64,000 nt of DNA from Saprospiraceae bacterium (GTDB lineage: Bacteria; Bacteroidota; Bacteroidia; Chitinophagales; Saprospiraceae). The notes beneath the pieces were generated by a model. That model had not been told where the DNA came from. It saw only the letters and a program-made list of their open reading frames with translations, and did no database searches. Below are positions 48,661-59,238 of this stretch, one piece after another. Position 1 is the first letter of the stretch; each line of letters starts with the position of its first letter. Made by a program: the position numbers and the translations under genes. Where the stretch lies: the NCBI GenBank assembly GCA_016711125.1, contig JADJTQ010000002.1, positions 620,001 through 684,000 on the forward strand. Reading direction: 5' to 3'.

Positions 48661-50790
48661 ATGTTTAGCAGGTTAAACAATATTGCGCTTATGTTAAATA
48701 GAATAGGATTCCGAAAACAGCTTTGTGTGGTTATGTTACTGATCGTATTCAAACTATCTGCTCAGGAAAAGTTTGAATCGTGGATCAGTGAAGATCAGTT
48801 TGTAATATCACGCACCGATGGTACCCGACAAAAAGAGATATTGATAAGTCTTCCTTCTGGTAAAGAAAAAGAGTGGACTGAAGACACATCTAAAAAGTCA
48901 CATTTTCAGAACTCACTATCCCTGGATGACGGTTCATTGATCGAATCACGCGATAAAGACTTAGTGCTCATCAATCCCGATGGTACTGAAGAGCAACTAA
49001 CCCATGATACTTCCGTAGAAAAAAATGCCCGATTATCGGGTGATCTTACCAAAATTGCCTACACTAAAGACCAGGATTTGTATGTGTTTGACCTTGATTC
49101 ACGGCAGGAAAAACAATTGACCTTTGATGGTTCTGAGACGGTATACAATGGATGGGCTTCCTGGGTTTATTATGAAGAAATCTTAGGCAGATCAAGCCAC
49201 TACGCTGCTTTCTGGTGGAGTCCGGATAGTAAGAAGATTGCATTCCTGCATTTTGATGATAAACCGGTACCGCGCTTTACTTTATTTAATGCTGATGGCC
49301 AGCACGGTGATTTGGAAGTCGCCCATTATCCGAAAGCAGGTGATGCAAATCCGATCGTACAATTTGCGATAGCAGATATTAATTCAGGAGAAATTACCTG
49401 GGTAGATGAAGATCCGGAAAAAGACCAATACTCGGCGCTGCCTTTTTGGACCCCGGATGGGAAATATGTGGTGATCCAGGAATTAAACCGGTCGCAAGAC
49501 AGCTTGCATATTGTGCGAATTAATCCTAGCAATGGTCATCGAATGGTCATCTACGAAGAGACTCAAAGTACATGGGTGGATTTTTTTGAACAGATAGATT
49601 TTATTAATGACGAGGAGTTTATTTTACGAAGTAATCGTGCCGATTGGTATAATTTATATCGATGCAATATCGATGGTCAATTAATTGCTAATCTTACACC
49701 AGTACCCTGGCGAGTTACTGATGTTGAGGCAATTGACATCCAACATCAAAAGGTGTATTTTTATGGTACGGGATCAATAAATACAGACCGCCATTTTTAT
49801 AGTGTGAACCTTGATGGCAGTGGTCTGGAAGAAATTACCAGCAATCCGGGCTGGCATAATGTAATACCATCACCTGGGTACCGGTACTTTTTGGATGAAT
49901 ACTCTAACCTAAGCAATCCAGTTCAACAACAAATCTTAGACCAAAGGGGCAAAATTGTCCATACTCTTTTCAATAAGGAAGATGATAATAATGTGCAATC
50001 AGGTGTCAAAGTGGAATCTTTTACCATAGAAACAGAGGATGGATTTGATCTGCCAGCATACTGGGTATTACCAAAAGGCTTTGACAGACAAAAGAAATAC
50101 CCGGTTGTATTTACCATTTATGGTGGCCCGGATGCTGGCAATGTCAGGAATCGCTATCAGGATTATTCCGGGGATTATTATGCCAATCACGATATCATTC
50201 GAATTGCGGTTGATCACCGTGGTAGTGGTAAATTTGGAAAGAAAGGGATGGACTTTATGCACCGCAATTTGGGCAAGTGGGAAATGGAAGATTTAATCAC
50301 TTCGGTTAAATGGCTACGGACTCTGCCCTATGTCGATTCGACCCGTATTGGCATTACCGGGGGTAGTTATGGTGGATATGTGACCAGCATGGCCTTGACC
50401 TACGGGGCTGATTATTTTACGCATGGTATTTCGCTATTTCCAGTCACCGAATGGTCATTATATGATAACGTTTATACTGAGCGATACATGGATACGCCAA
50501 TGGAGAATCCCACCGGATATCAATTTGCTTCTGCTATGGAACATGCCTACAAATACAAAGGAAATTTATTAATCATCCACGGCATGATGGATGATAATGT
50601 GCACATGCAAAATACCATTCAGTTTATCAGTAAAATGCAGGACCTTGGTAAGGATTTCGAATTAATGATGTATCCCGGAGAACGGCACGGATGGGGAGGA
50701 TCAAAAAGAATGCATCTCAATAAATTGGTCAACAAATTTTGGGACGAACAGTTTTTTGGCGCTTCCAGAACGAAAATGATTCAACCATAG
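48661..50790 (+). CDS. Dipeptidyl peptidase IV (peptidase family S9)
   Basis: 709 residues with a signal peptide ending LSAQ (about 35); internal ATG 48691 is an alternative start. The beta-propeller domain covers about 80-430 (WASWVYYEEILGR carries the N-terminal-binding glutamates). The alpha/beta-hydrolase domain has the nucleophile in GGSYGGYVTS, the Asp in GMMDDNVH and the His in GERHGWGG. All catalytic residues are present. A periplasmic or surface exopeptidase that removes Xaa-Pro dipeptides, in peptide utilisation. Intact frame. Confidence 0.93.
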   Translation: MFSRLNNIALMLNRIGFRKQLCVVMLLIVFKLSAQEKFESWISEDQFVISRTDGTRQKEILISLPSGKEKEWTEDTSKKSHFQNSLSLDDGSLIESRDKDLVLINPDGTEEQLTHDTSVEKNARLSGDLTKIAYTKDQDLYVFDLDSRQEKQLTFDGSETVYNGWASWVYYEEILGRSSHYAAFWWSPDSKKIAFLHFDDKPVPRFTLFNADGQHGDLEVAHYPKAGDANPIVQFAIADINSGEITWVDEDPEKDQYSALPFWTPDGKYVVIQELNRSQDSLHIVRINPSNGHRMVIYEETQSTWVDFFEQIDFINDEEFILRSNRADWYNLYRCNIDGQLIANLTPVPWRVTDVEAIDIQHQKVYFYGTGSINTDRHFYSVNLDGSGLEEITSNPGWHNVIPSPGYRYFLDEYSNLSNPVQQQILDQRGKIVHTLFNKEDDNNVQSGVKVESFTIETEDGFDLPAYWVLPKGFDRQKKYPVVFTIYGGPDAGNVRNRYQDYSGDYYANHDIIRIAVDHRGSGKFGKKGMDFMHRNLGKWEMEDLITSVKWLRTLPYVDSTRIGITGGSYGGYVTSMALTYGADYFTHGISLFPVTEWSLYDNVYTERYMDTPMENPTGYQFASAMEHAYKYKGNLLIIHGMMDDNVHMQNTIQFISKMQDLGKDFELMMYPGERHGWGGSKRMHLNKLVNKFWDEQFFGASRTKMIQP

Positions 50791-50826
50791 GGCTTGTTCA
50801 CTTAAACCTGAGATCTGGCCTTTCAT

Positions 50827-53800
50827 TTAATGGGTCAAAACGATTCCTCCCCATAACCGAGCAGGATGTTTTTTCTTAAGACTACTTTGTGTTTTTGAAA
50901 AAGCCTGATCAACTGAACCTGATTTAATTAGATTTTTATAGAATAGTTGAAAGAAAATCAGACGATCTTGTTCACCCAGGGGCCAAAGCATATAAATGAT
51001 ATTTTTTACACCTGTATTCTGGAAGGCACTTAATAGGCCATAGATTGAATGCCCATTGGTGCTAAAACCACCCGAAATGTTAGGCAGTACCAGCAGATCT
51101 GTGCCGGATAAATCCAGACCATAAATCTCCAATGCTGTCAGAAGACCATCATCCATAATTTCTTTTGAAAGAGAATCACTTTTCCAGGTGGTCTGCGATC
51201 CAGCTAACGCAAGACCATAATTAATAACCTGCGCGTTCGTCAGCAGACTTTGGGTGGAATCAGCGGGTTCGGTATAAAAGGCAGGAACGCATAATTGGAC
51301 AATGGACCAGTCACCTTCTTTCAACGCATTATGCAAACTTATTTTGCTCGCCTCTTTGCCCGTTTTTGTTAGTACCTTTTTTTTCTTTTTAGTAAAAATG
51401 GCGGATATCGCCTGGACTTCGGAAAGTGCTGTGGAATTTTGACTAAGGGAATGAGCATTTCTTTCCACCGAAGATGTTATGTCTTTTGGATTAATTCGCA
51501 ACATAAGAGAAGGCACCTGCTCTGGTGCTGACTCCGTAGCATAATTGTCCACGCCGCCAATAATTAAAAATGGATCGACATTATTCGTTCGATTGGTGGA
51601 TGAAAGTGAATTTGCCTGGTTAAAAATTCGAATATCATATTGATCAGATAACATTTTGCCCCCTTCAATGGGAAGTGTATAAAATGAAACTCGATGCATG
51701 ATCCCATCCGGGAAAATAATTAATCGTTCTTTATCGGTGACAAGAGACTCAAGAGGTTGCCATATTTGATTGGAGTAAGACGTTTGATTGCTAAGTTGGT
51801 CCGTTTCGAGCACATTTTTGTTAAGCTTTAGGGGGACTAATTTGGTTTTTGCGGAGCGGCCTGGAGTGACAAATGCCAAATAGCTACCATTACTCGTATA
51901 TTGATCAGACCCAGCATTGTAATCCAATACTTCATAGAAATCAATTAATGCATCTTCGGGTTCGATCAGACTTTTGATGCTACGCAGATCTGTCGATCGA
52001 TTCCGGGTAAAATTTGTCGAGTTAAATACAGGAAGCATTTCCTTTTGCAGGGTGTTTAATTGGATCAAAAGCTGATCAATCTGCAAGTCAGCTTCCTTTT
52101 GTTCGGCAATGGTCAATGCCTGACCACTCACTATTTTTTGCCTGAGCGTCTGCCAGCTGTTGTAGTTTCGTCGCAAATCAGCCGTGGGTTCAATCAAATA
52201 GCCCGACATCGAAGCCAGATCGGGACCCTGATTAGTACCCCTTAGATTGATCAAAGCATTTTCAAGAGATTCGATAGCCTCCGGTAATTCATCTTGATGT
52301 TTTAGGGTGAAAGCGGTAAAACGACTAAGTAATTTAGCAAAATCACTTTTAAGGTCTTTACGATCAGAGTTGGCAAAAAGTGGTAAGATGTTTTGGGTGC
52401 AATAAATGGAAAATTGAGTGGCTGTTTGATATTTACCCAATGCAGATTTGTAGTCAATTTCTTCGTAAAAAGAAGCTAGCTCCTTGGCGGCCTCGTAGAC
52501 CCTGAAATGATTTTCTCCAAAAAGTTGAGTCAGTTTTGTAAATGCCGTTTCCAGATTTTCTTTGGCACTTTCGACATCACCGATTTTGGCGTAGGTCTTA
52601 CCCAGGTTTAGGAGGGAATAAGCGAATTCCTGATGATTCGGGCCCCAGATAAACTCAGCTATTTCTTTTACTTTTAGTCGCTCATCCAGGGCTTTTGGGT
52701 ATTGACCGAGCTCATAATAAATGCTGGCAAGATTATCCCGCAAAGTAGCTTCCGACCAATTCTTTTCGCCATATCGATTGAGGGAATGCTGCAGAGCATC
52801 CAAATAGTAGCCCTCTGCCTCGGTGTATTTTTTTTGCTTCCTCAATAGGTTACCAACATTGATTTGGGATTTGATGTACAAGGGATCGGTTCGTTCGAGG
52901 CGAAGAGCAAATAGCACATTTGCTTTTTCATAGTGTTCGTATGCTTTGTTCAGGTCGCCCAATTCTTCATAGAAGGTACCGAGGTCATCCAGTACTGCGG
53001 GATAAATATTTTCTCGTTTGAAGTCCGGTTGATCTTCAAAAAATTGATTGATCTCCTTGTATGCCGATTCCGCCGCACTATAACGACCCAGGCTCTTCAG
53101 AACACCCACTGCATTGTTACCATAGTAGACTCGATTCAGGTGATTCGGGGGCAAATAAGTCTTGGCTAGTTCGTATGCCTGTAATATCAGATTGGAAGCC
53201 CGGCGGGTTTCTCCTTGTGCCAGGTAGATCCTGCCTACCGCTACCAAAGATTGAAAATACTCATCGGATTGGTTTGAGTAATTATCCTGGGCATTCTTTA
53301 ATGCGGTTCTACCGTACTCCTGAGCTTTGTCATATAGGCCATAACTAATAGCAGCGTCTATCGATTGGAGCAACGTCGACTGATAATTACCGTGATAATT
53401 TTCTAGGTCTGATTCCATCACTTTAAGCGCTTCATCGAGGTTGGCCAGGTGCTCATCGGCATTTTGTAATTGAGCCTGTAAATCAGCCATATTCAGCAAC
53501 GCATCAAGATATCGTCCGGAAGTGTTATGGGGTTTTTTCTTAAAAATGACAATCGACTCATCGAGATATTTTTCAGCTTCCTCATACTTTTGTTCCGTCA
53601 TATTCTTAATCCCTTGCCACAAGCTGAATACTGCCAATCCCTCAGAATTGCTGTTTCCTTTGCTTTTTTCGGCTAGATAGGCCTCTTCGATCATCACGCT
53701 CACCACCTGAAATGCTCCGCCCTGATAAAGTGTTGTAATCATGCTATCTTTCTGTTGCCAACCGGAATCTTCGGAGGTCTGCTTCTCCTGAGCAAAAGAT

Positions 53801-53859
53801 AGTTGAGCATGACTGAAAAGAAGTAAGCAATAAAATATCCTGTATGCTTTGATTGTCAT
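50827..53859 (-). CDS. TPR-CHAT protein without catalytic residues
   Basis: 1010 residues with a signal peptide ending SFAQ (about 23). Residues 60-480 are tetratricopeptide repeats (AVLDDLGTFYEELGDLNKAY, YIKSQINVGNLLRKQKKYTEAE, SLLNLGKTYAKIGDVESAKE). A CHAT domain occupies about 690-1010 (ERLIIFPDGIMHRVSFYTLP, VKNIIYMLWPLGEQ, ARLWGGIVL). The catalytic His motif (HxATHG in active CHATs) reads QLCVPAF, and the SACxTG Cys motif reads PNISGG, so the caspase-like protease dyad is missing. A scaffolding or pseudo-enzyme role outside the cytoplasm is likely. Confidence 0.85.
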   Translation of the reverse strand: MTIKAYRIFYCLLLFSHAQLSFAQEKQTSEDSGWQQKDSMITTLYQGGAFQVVSVMIEEAYLAEKSKGNSNSEGLAVFSLWQGIKNMTEQKYEEAEKYLDESIVIFKKKPHNTSGRYLDALLNMADLQAQLQNADEHLANLDEALKVMESDLENYHGNYQSTLLQSIDAAISYGLYDKAQEYGRTALKNAQDNYSNQSDEYFQSLVAVGRIYLAQGETRRASNLILQAYELAKTYLPPNHLNRVYYGNNAVGVLKSLGRYSAAESAYKEINQFFEDQPDFKRENIYPAVLDDLGTFYEELGDLNKAYEHYEKANVLFALRLERTDPLYIKSQINVGNLLRKQKKYTEAEGYYLDALQHSLNRYGEKNWSEATLRDNLASIYYELGQYPKALDERLKVKEIAEFIWGPNHQEFAYSLLNLGKTYAKIGDVESAKENLETAFTKLTQLFGENHFRVYEAAKELASFYEEIDYKSALGKYQTATQFSIYCTQNILPLFANSDRKDLKSDFAKLLSRFTAFTLKHQDELPEAIESLENALINLRGTNQGPDLASMSGYLIEPTADLRRNYNSWQTLRQKIVSGQALTIAEQKEADLQIDQLLIQLNTLQKEMLPVFNSTNFTRNRSTDLRSIKSLIEPEDALIDFYEVLDYNAGSDQYTSNGSYLAFVTPGRSAKTKLVPLKLNKNVLETDQLSNQTSYSNQIWQPLESLVTDKERLIIFPDGIMHRVSFYTLPIEGGKMLSDQYDIRIFNQANSLSSTNRTNNVDPFLIIGGVDNYATESAPEQVPSLMLRINPKDITSSVERNAHSLSQNSTALSEVQAISAIFTKKKKKVLTKTGKEASKISLHNALKEGDWSIVQLCVPAFYTEPADSTQSLLTNAQVINYGLALAGSQTTWKSDSLSKEIMDDGLLTALEIYGLDLSGTDLLVLPNISGGFSTNGHSIYGLLSAFQNTGVKNIIYMLWPLGEQDRLIFFQLFYKNLIKSGSVDQAFSKTQSSLKKKHPARLWGGIVLTH

Positions 53860-53982
53860 CGTCTTATATTCAAATTTTTAGAAAAGAAACCGCAAAATTA
53901 AAAAACGTCCTTATTGGCATAAATGATTCTTGATATAGTCAAGAAAGGTTGGTCGTCGGCGTGCAAAGATAGTTTCTGGTAC

Positions 53983-54948
53983 TCAATGCACTACGGAATG
54001 TTCTATCTCGTAAATCTTTCGAATTTGATACGGTTTTTTTTCTTGTGATTCATAATAGGTACGCATTTGGAGCTCGACGATAATGCCGAAAGTAATGAGC
54101 TGTATGCCAGTAAGCACAAACAAGATTCCGACCAACATCAGGGGCTTACCCCAGATGTCCTGGCCTTCCAGCTTTAACCACAGCATATAGAGGTTGATCA
54201 ATATACCTCCGAAAAAGATCATAAGCCCCCAATTACCAAAAAGATGCATCGGGTTTTTAAGGTATCTCTTAAAAAAGAGCATGAGCATCAGATCGCTAAT
54301 GACTTTTATTGTTCTACTCATGCCGTACTTGGAGGTACCATGAGTGCGCTCATGATGTCTGACCTCCATTTGAGTGATTGTAGCTCCTTCCAGGTTGGCC
54401 AGAACCGGTATAAATCGGTGTAACTCTCCGTAAAGACCCAAATCCTGCGCTATTTCCCGCCGAAACAATTTCAGGGTGCAGCCATAATCTTTGATAGATA
54501 CCCCAGAACTCTTGCGGATGATGTAGTTGGCGATTTTACTTGGGATGGTCCGGATGAGATTATCTTTTCGATTTTTACGTATTCCAGCTACCAGGTCCCA
54601 GTTTTCTGATTTGCTCAGTTGCATCATGGCCGGTATATCCAGGGGATCATTTTGAAGATCACCATCCATAGTCACAATGTAGCTGCCTTTTGCAGCATTG
54701 ATACCAGCCATTAGAGCAAGACTTTGGCCATAGTTTCTACGCAATTGCACGATACGCAGCCTGCCATCAAGAACTGATTTGAGTTTACTCAGGGTTTGGT
54801 CGGTTGAACCGTCATCAACATAAATGAGTTCATATTCGTAGTTTGCCAATGCCTCTTTGATCGCTTTCACCAGGGGCAAAATATTGTCTTCCTCATTATA
54901 AACACAAACAACGACCGATATTTCGATTTCTCTCATTTTATTTAACAC
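53983..54948 (-). CDS. Family 2 glycosyltransferase (dolichyl/undecaprenyl-phosphate type)
   Basis: 321 residues. GT-A fold: VVVCVYNEEDNILPLV at 11-26, VDDGSTDQT near 45, and the metal-binding DGDLQNDP near 96. Two C-terminal transmembrane helices (MHLFGNWGLMIFFGGILI and the helix around LMLVGILFVLTGIQ) place it in the GtrB/DPM1-like group, which loads a sugar onto polyprenyl phosphate. The gene overlaps by 11 bp with the upstream membrane glycosyltransferase, its likely acceptor-side partner, as in ArnC/ArnT-type pairs. Confidence 0.9.
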   Translation of the reverse strand: MLNKMREIEISVVVCVYNEEDNILPLVKAIKEALANYEYELIYVDDGSTDQTLSKLKSVLDGRLRIVQLRRNYGQSLALMAGINAAKGSYIVTMDGDLQNDPLDIPAMMQLSKSENWDLVAGIRKNRKDNLIRTIPSKIANYIIRKSSGVSIKDYGCTLKLFRREIAQDLGLYGELHRFIPVLANLEGATITQMEVRHHERTHGTSKYGMSRTIKVISDLMLMLFFKRYLKNPMHLFGNWGLMIFFGGILINLYMLWLKLEGQDIWGKPLMLVGILFVLTGIQLITFGIIVELQMRTYYESQEKKPYQIRKIYEIEHSVVH

Positions 54949-56533
54949 TTAATGCCTTTACCAGATAGATATATTTTTCGTCCCGCCGCACCCTAATCGA
55001 ATCTATCAACCTAAAATGGTCGGGTAAGGTAGAATAATTAGAAAAATTCATTAACATATAACCGTCATCCCGCGGATGTAAGGTCGTTTTAAGTGGCTTT
55101 CCCCTAAAGGCTGTCAGGTAAAAACCGGCCTCGTATCGTAAAGTGTCATGATGGTAAAGCAGTAAATCTGCATCCTGAGTTTCGCCGCCAATGCGTTTAG
55201 CATCAGTACGGGTTTGACTACCGGGTGAATGGACGCTACGTGTTGGGAGAACAACCAGAGAAAACCCCAAGCGGGCAGCTAATAAAAACACACAAAAACC
55301 GTGTAGTCGAAGGTCCGGAAATTTAAGCATACAAATAATTGCTATGGCCATGGGTATACCTGCGATACTCCACTTCCACCAAAGACCTGGTAGGTCCATC
55401 GTATTATTGTTAGAGAAAACCAGGAGTGATCCTCCCCACACAACGACGGTGAGTGCGATCAAGATTATGTCGGTAATGTTTCGAAGGGTTTTCCAGTTTC
55501 CATTATTATAAAGAAATAAGCAAGTGCCAAGATAAAGTGGAATAAACATCATAAGATACCTCGGGTATACTTCTGGAGAGGTCCAATAAACCCAGATGTT
55601 GACTAAAAAAACCAAACTCATGAAATAGATCAACGGATTCTTGGAAAGGTGTGATCTGACATCCTTATGAAATAGCATTACCGAAAGCGCTGACCAGGGA
55701 AGGAAATGATAAATCATTTCAAACGGAAATATCATGATCTGTAAAAATGAATCAATGAAACCATGACGAATCACCGTGCGCTGGGTGGACTCATCGAGAA
55801 AGATGTTTAATAATTTGGAAATCGGTTGATATTGTGAAAATAAAAAGAGATATGAGCAAATGATTGATCCTAAAATTAAAATACCGGCCATATGTTGCCA
55901 ACTAATTAATTTCTTCCAATTCTTAAAATAAAGATGACTTGCCAGCATAGTGAGGACCAGAAAAACCAAGGCAGGAAGGGCTTTGAGTAAAAAGGCGATA
56001 GCAATCAACCCATAAGCGCCGACATACAAAAGAAGATATTTCTCCTTTTTAGAAAAATGAAACAACCAAAAAAAGAAAATAAAAATAACCCAGCTAAAGG
56101 CCATATCGATTAGGCCCAACATGGAGTCCCAAAATAAAATTCTACCGCAGGTGAGGAATAAAAGAGCATTTAATACACCAAAACGGACGTCCAGATATTT
56201 TTTATAAATAAAATAAATGGAGAGCGTAAAAAGATACATAAAGAAGACCGTCGGAAGACGGGTTGAAAATTCATTGGCTACTCCCGTCAATCGGTAACTC
56301 AATAGGAGAATCCAATTCCACAAAGGAGGTTTTTTAAAATAATATTCTCCATAGAGAGTGGGCGTCACGTAATTGGAGGAATGCTGCATTTCAAGCGCCA
56401 CCAGGCCTCTGATACCTTCGTCTTCGATAAAGGGCACCAAACCAAGATTAATCAGCATGACCGGTATACTGAGTATCAGAAAAAACCAAAAGAAAAACTT
56501 CTCGCTATACCAGCGACGGGAATCGATATTCAT
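54938..56533 (-). CDS. GT-C glycosyltransferase (ArnT/PMT-like)
   Basis: 531 residues with about 11 transmembrane helices. The first periplasmic loop has the acidic motif FIEDEGIRG (about 35-43) and YYFKKPPLWNW (about 64-74), characteristic of the PMT/ArnT family that takes sugars from polyprenyl-phosphate donors. A soluble C-terminal domain ends near SIRVRRDEKYIYLVKA. It is the upstream gene of a pair with the family 2 glycosyltransferase, so they probably decorate lipid A or another envelope polymer together. Sugar unknown. Confidence 0.88.
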   Translation of the reverse strand: MNIDSRRWYSEKFFFWFFLILSIPVMLINLGLVPFIEDEGIRGLVALEMQHSSNYVTPTLYGEYYFKKPPLWNWILLLSYRLTGVANEFSTRLPTVFFMYLFTLSIYFIYKKYLDVRFGVLNALLFLTCGRILFWDSMLGLIDMAFSWVIFIFFFWLFHFSKKEKYLLLYVGAYGLIAIAFLLKALPALVFLVLTMLASHLYFKNWKKLISWQHMAGILILGSIICSYLFLFSQYQPISKLLNIFLDESTQRTVIRHGFIDSFLQIMIFPFEMIYHFLPWSALSVMLFHKDVRSHLSKNPLIYFMSLVFLVNIWVYWTSPEVYPRYLMMFIPLYLGTCLFLYNNGNWKTLRNITDIILIALTVVVWGGSLLVFSNNNTMDLPGLWWKWSIAGIPMAIAIICMLKFPDLRLHGFCVFLLAARLGFSLVVLPTRSVHSPGSQTRTDAKRIGGETQDADLLLYHHDTLRYEAGFYLTAFRGKPLKTTLHPRDDGYMLMNFSNYSTLPDHFRLIDSIRVRRDEKYIYLVKALSVK

Positions 56534-56766
56534 TGGTATTACAGAGGTACACTAGAGAACGGCGGCAAAGATAATGGAATGTTTGCCTTTTTAACGCAGC
56601 AAGGCAACATGGAGCAAGCTCGACGTATCATATATTTTAAAAGATGGATCTCTTAATAAAGAGACTGTTATTGCTGTAAAAAACTTGTCACGCACCACTC
56701 AAATCACCATTTTAATAATCTTTTTCTCATTTTTAGTGATTAATGCGAACTAAAGGCACGAAATGT

Positions 56767-58940
56767 ATGAACCTTGGACAGGCTGGATGGGTCCTGTTGC
56801 TTGTACTATGGTCATTGAGCATGGCTACTGCTCAAATAGACACTGAATTTTGGTTTGTGGCGCCTAATTTGACCGAAGGTCATGGTGATGCTCCTGTTTT
56901 ATTCAGATTTACAGCATTTGAAAAACCCGCTACCGTTGTCATCTCGCAACCAGCCAATGCTTCCTGGCAGGCCATCACTCTACAGGTTCCTGCGGGGCAA
57001 AGCCGATCGGTGGACCTTACTACCAGATTGCAATTTCTCGAAAATGCTCCTTCTCTAACACCGCTTAACAAAGGCATCTATATACAATCCGATCAGCCTG
57101 TTACGGCTTACTACGAGGTCAACCACACTTTTAATCCCGATATTTTCTCCCTTAAAGGCAGAAATGCACTGGGCAATAACTTTATGATTCCGGCTCAGAA
57201 TTTCTATTCAAATGCTCCAGGAATCAACCCTCCGGCCAGGACAGCTTTTGATATTGTGGCCACTCAGGATGATACCCGGATTACGATCACCCCTAGTGTC
57301 ACCGTAGGAGGTCATAGTAATGGAGTTCCATTTCAAATCGTACTTCAGAAAGGCCAATCTTATTCAGTGGAAGCTCCCACAGGTGATCGCCTTAATCAGC
57401 TCACAGGTAGTAAGGTGATCTCCGATCAACTAATTGCCATAACTCTCAAACACGATAGTAATTTGAATAATGTCTGTTACGACCTTGCAGGTGATCAATT
57501 GGTCCCAATCGATGTTTTGGGAAATGAGTACATCGTCGTGAAAGGTTTTTTGGATGGTGGTGATCACATTTTCATCATGGCCACTGAAGACAATACCGAC
57601 CTAAAAATTGACGGTGCAGTAGGCAATATCGCAGTCGATGTAAACAAACTCAGGTCGGGTGAAATGTTTCAATTTACGCTGGAAGCTCCAACCGCACATA
57701 TCACTAGCAGTGCTCCTGTCTATGTCGTGCACTTTACTGGATTTGGTTGTGAGACAGGTATGGCTTTGCTGCCCAAACTTGAATGTACCGGCTCCTTATC
57801 AGTCAGTTTTAACCGGTCTACCGATGAGAACTTCGGCTTGATTCTTATTACGAAAAATGGAAATCAGGATGCGTTTGAAGTCTCTCCACCCAGGAACATT
57901 ACCGCTGATCTATTTGATATTGTACCCGGAACAAACGGTCAATACGTTGCAGCCCGAGTCAATTTGACTTCACCGGTAGCCATAAACCAGGCCTTCCAGA
58001 TTACCAATTCCAAAGGGGTTTTTCATCTTGGCACCATCAATGGTGGTGACAGATCGGGCACGAGGTACGGGTATTTTTCAGATTTCAAATCTCTGAAGAT
58101 CCTCACGGAGGCTTCCAAAATATGTCTGGGTTCGGATCTGCAGTTAGAAGCAACAGCAAGTGATCAGTATCAGTGGTTTGGTAGCCCGGAGGTTGCTGAT
58201 AAAACGACCTCCAAAATTCTTGTCATGCCAGATACTAACACCCTGTACGGGGTGATCGGTTCAGACATTGCAAGTGGTTGTCTCGACACGGCCTATTTAC
58301 CGGTCGAGGTATTTAAGTGGGCTCAACCGGCTCTGCAGATCTCACAAACTTGTGCTGGTATCGAAGTAAATATGACGTATACAGGTACTGAACCTTTGGA
58401 GAAATTGAGTTGGATATTTGACCGGGACACTTTTGTCACAGGCTGGAAGGATACGTTCAAGATCAACTGGGACGAACCCGGATCGCCAACCTTAAAATTA
58501 TTAGCAACGAATCCGGCTGGTTGCATTTCTGATACCCTGATCAGACTTGAGATCGGTGGCGTCCTTCTGGAGGTGGATTCAGCATTTAACGTTCAAATGG
58601 GAGAAAGCGTCATTTCAGAGACCACGGTTATTGATGGATTACTCAATATTATACCACAGTTTACGTCGATCCTCCGGTATACATCCCCAATGCCTTCACA
58701 CCAAACGGCGATGGTAACAATGATGTATTTCAGGTTTTTGCTGAAAGTGTGGAAGTAGAGGGATTTATCATAGCAAACCGCTGGGGTCAAATCCTCCTTA
58801 GTTCGATCAAGCCCACCTGGGATGGAACTATAGACGGAAAAGTAGCAGATTCAGGAGTTTATGTCTATTATCTCAAAGGCCTGCAATTAGAGAGTAAAAA
58901 AACTTTTGAAATGAGTGGCAGTATTAACCTCATTCGCTAG
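56767..58940 (+). CDS. T9SS-secreted adhesin with IgGFc-binding-like domain, frameshifted
   Basis: About 725 residues from ATG 56767, the start of a clean signal peptide (LLLVLWSLSMATAQ); the frame is open to 56743. Residues 25-430 resemble the IgGFc-binding N-terminal domain (TEFWFVAPNL, YEVNHTFNPDIFSLKG, GNEYIVVKGF, YVVHFTGFGCETG). A PKD/Ig-like stretch follows. The frame breaks near 58637; one extra G gives QYYTTVYVDPPVYIPNAFTP and NGDGNNDVF, the gliding-motility-type (CHU_C) C-terminal domain, ending EMSGSINLIR. It is exported by type IX secretion and likely attached at the surface. Confidence 0.85.
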
Positions 58941-59238
58941 GAGGCTGTAGAAGTTGCATAACTTGATGCTGAAGCCATAGATCGTCATTTCTGGCGCGGC
59001 GAGACGTAGAAAGCTAATGTTAGGCATCGGCAGACAGGGCCTCAATAAAGCCAGGAGCAGCGAGAACGGTTGAGTCATGTCATACTGAAGATTTATTTTC
59101 TTAAATCAATGCGGAATGAGTATTTCAATAGCCTGCTAAACTCCAGCAAATATTCGAAGACTGTACTTAATCCGATCTATATGTGTTTTGCATATATTTG
59201 CTGTCCATTTAATCATCGACTCATAAACACCTTATCAT
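58941..59238. other. Intergenic gap, nothing recognised
   Basis: About 300 bp between the adhesin and gcvP. A TATATTTG element near 59193 resembles a -7 box, but no TTG lies at the right distance. No open frame with recognisable sequence. Confidence 0.4.
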
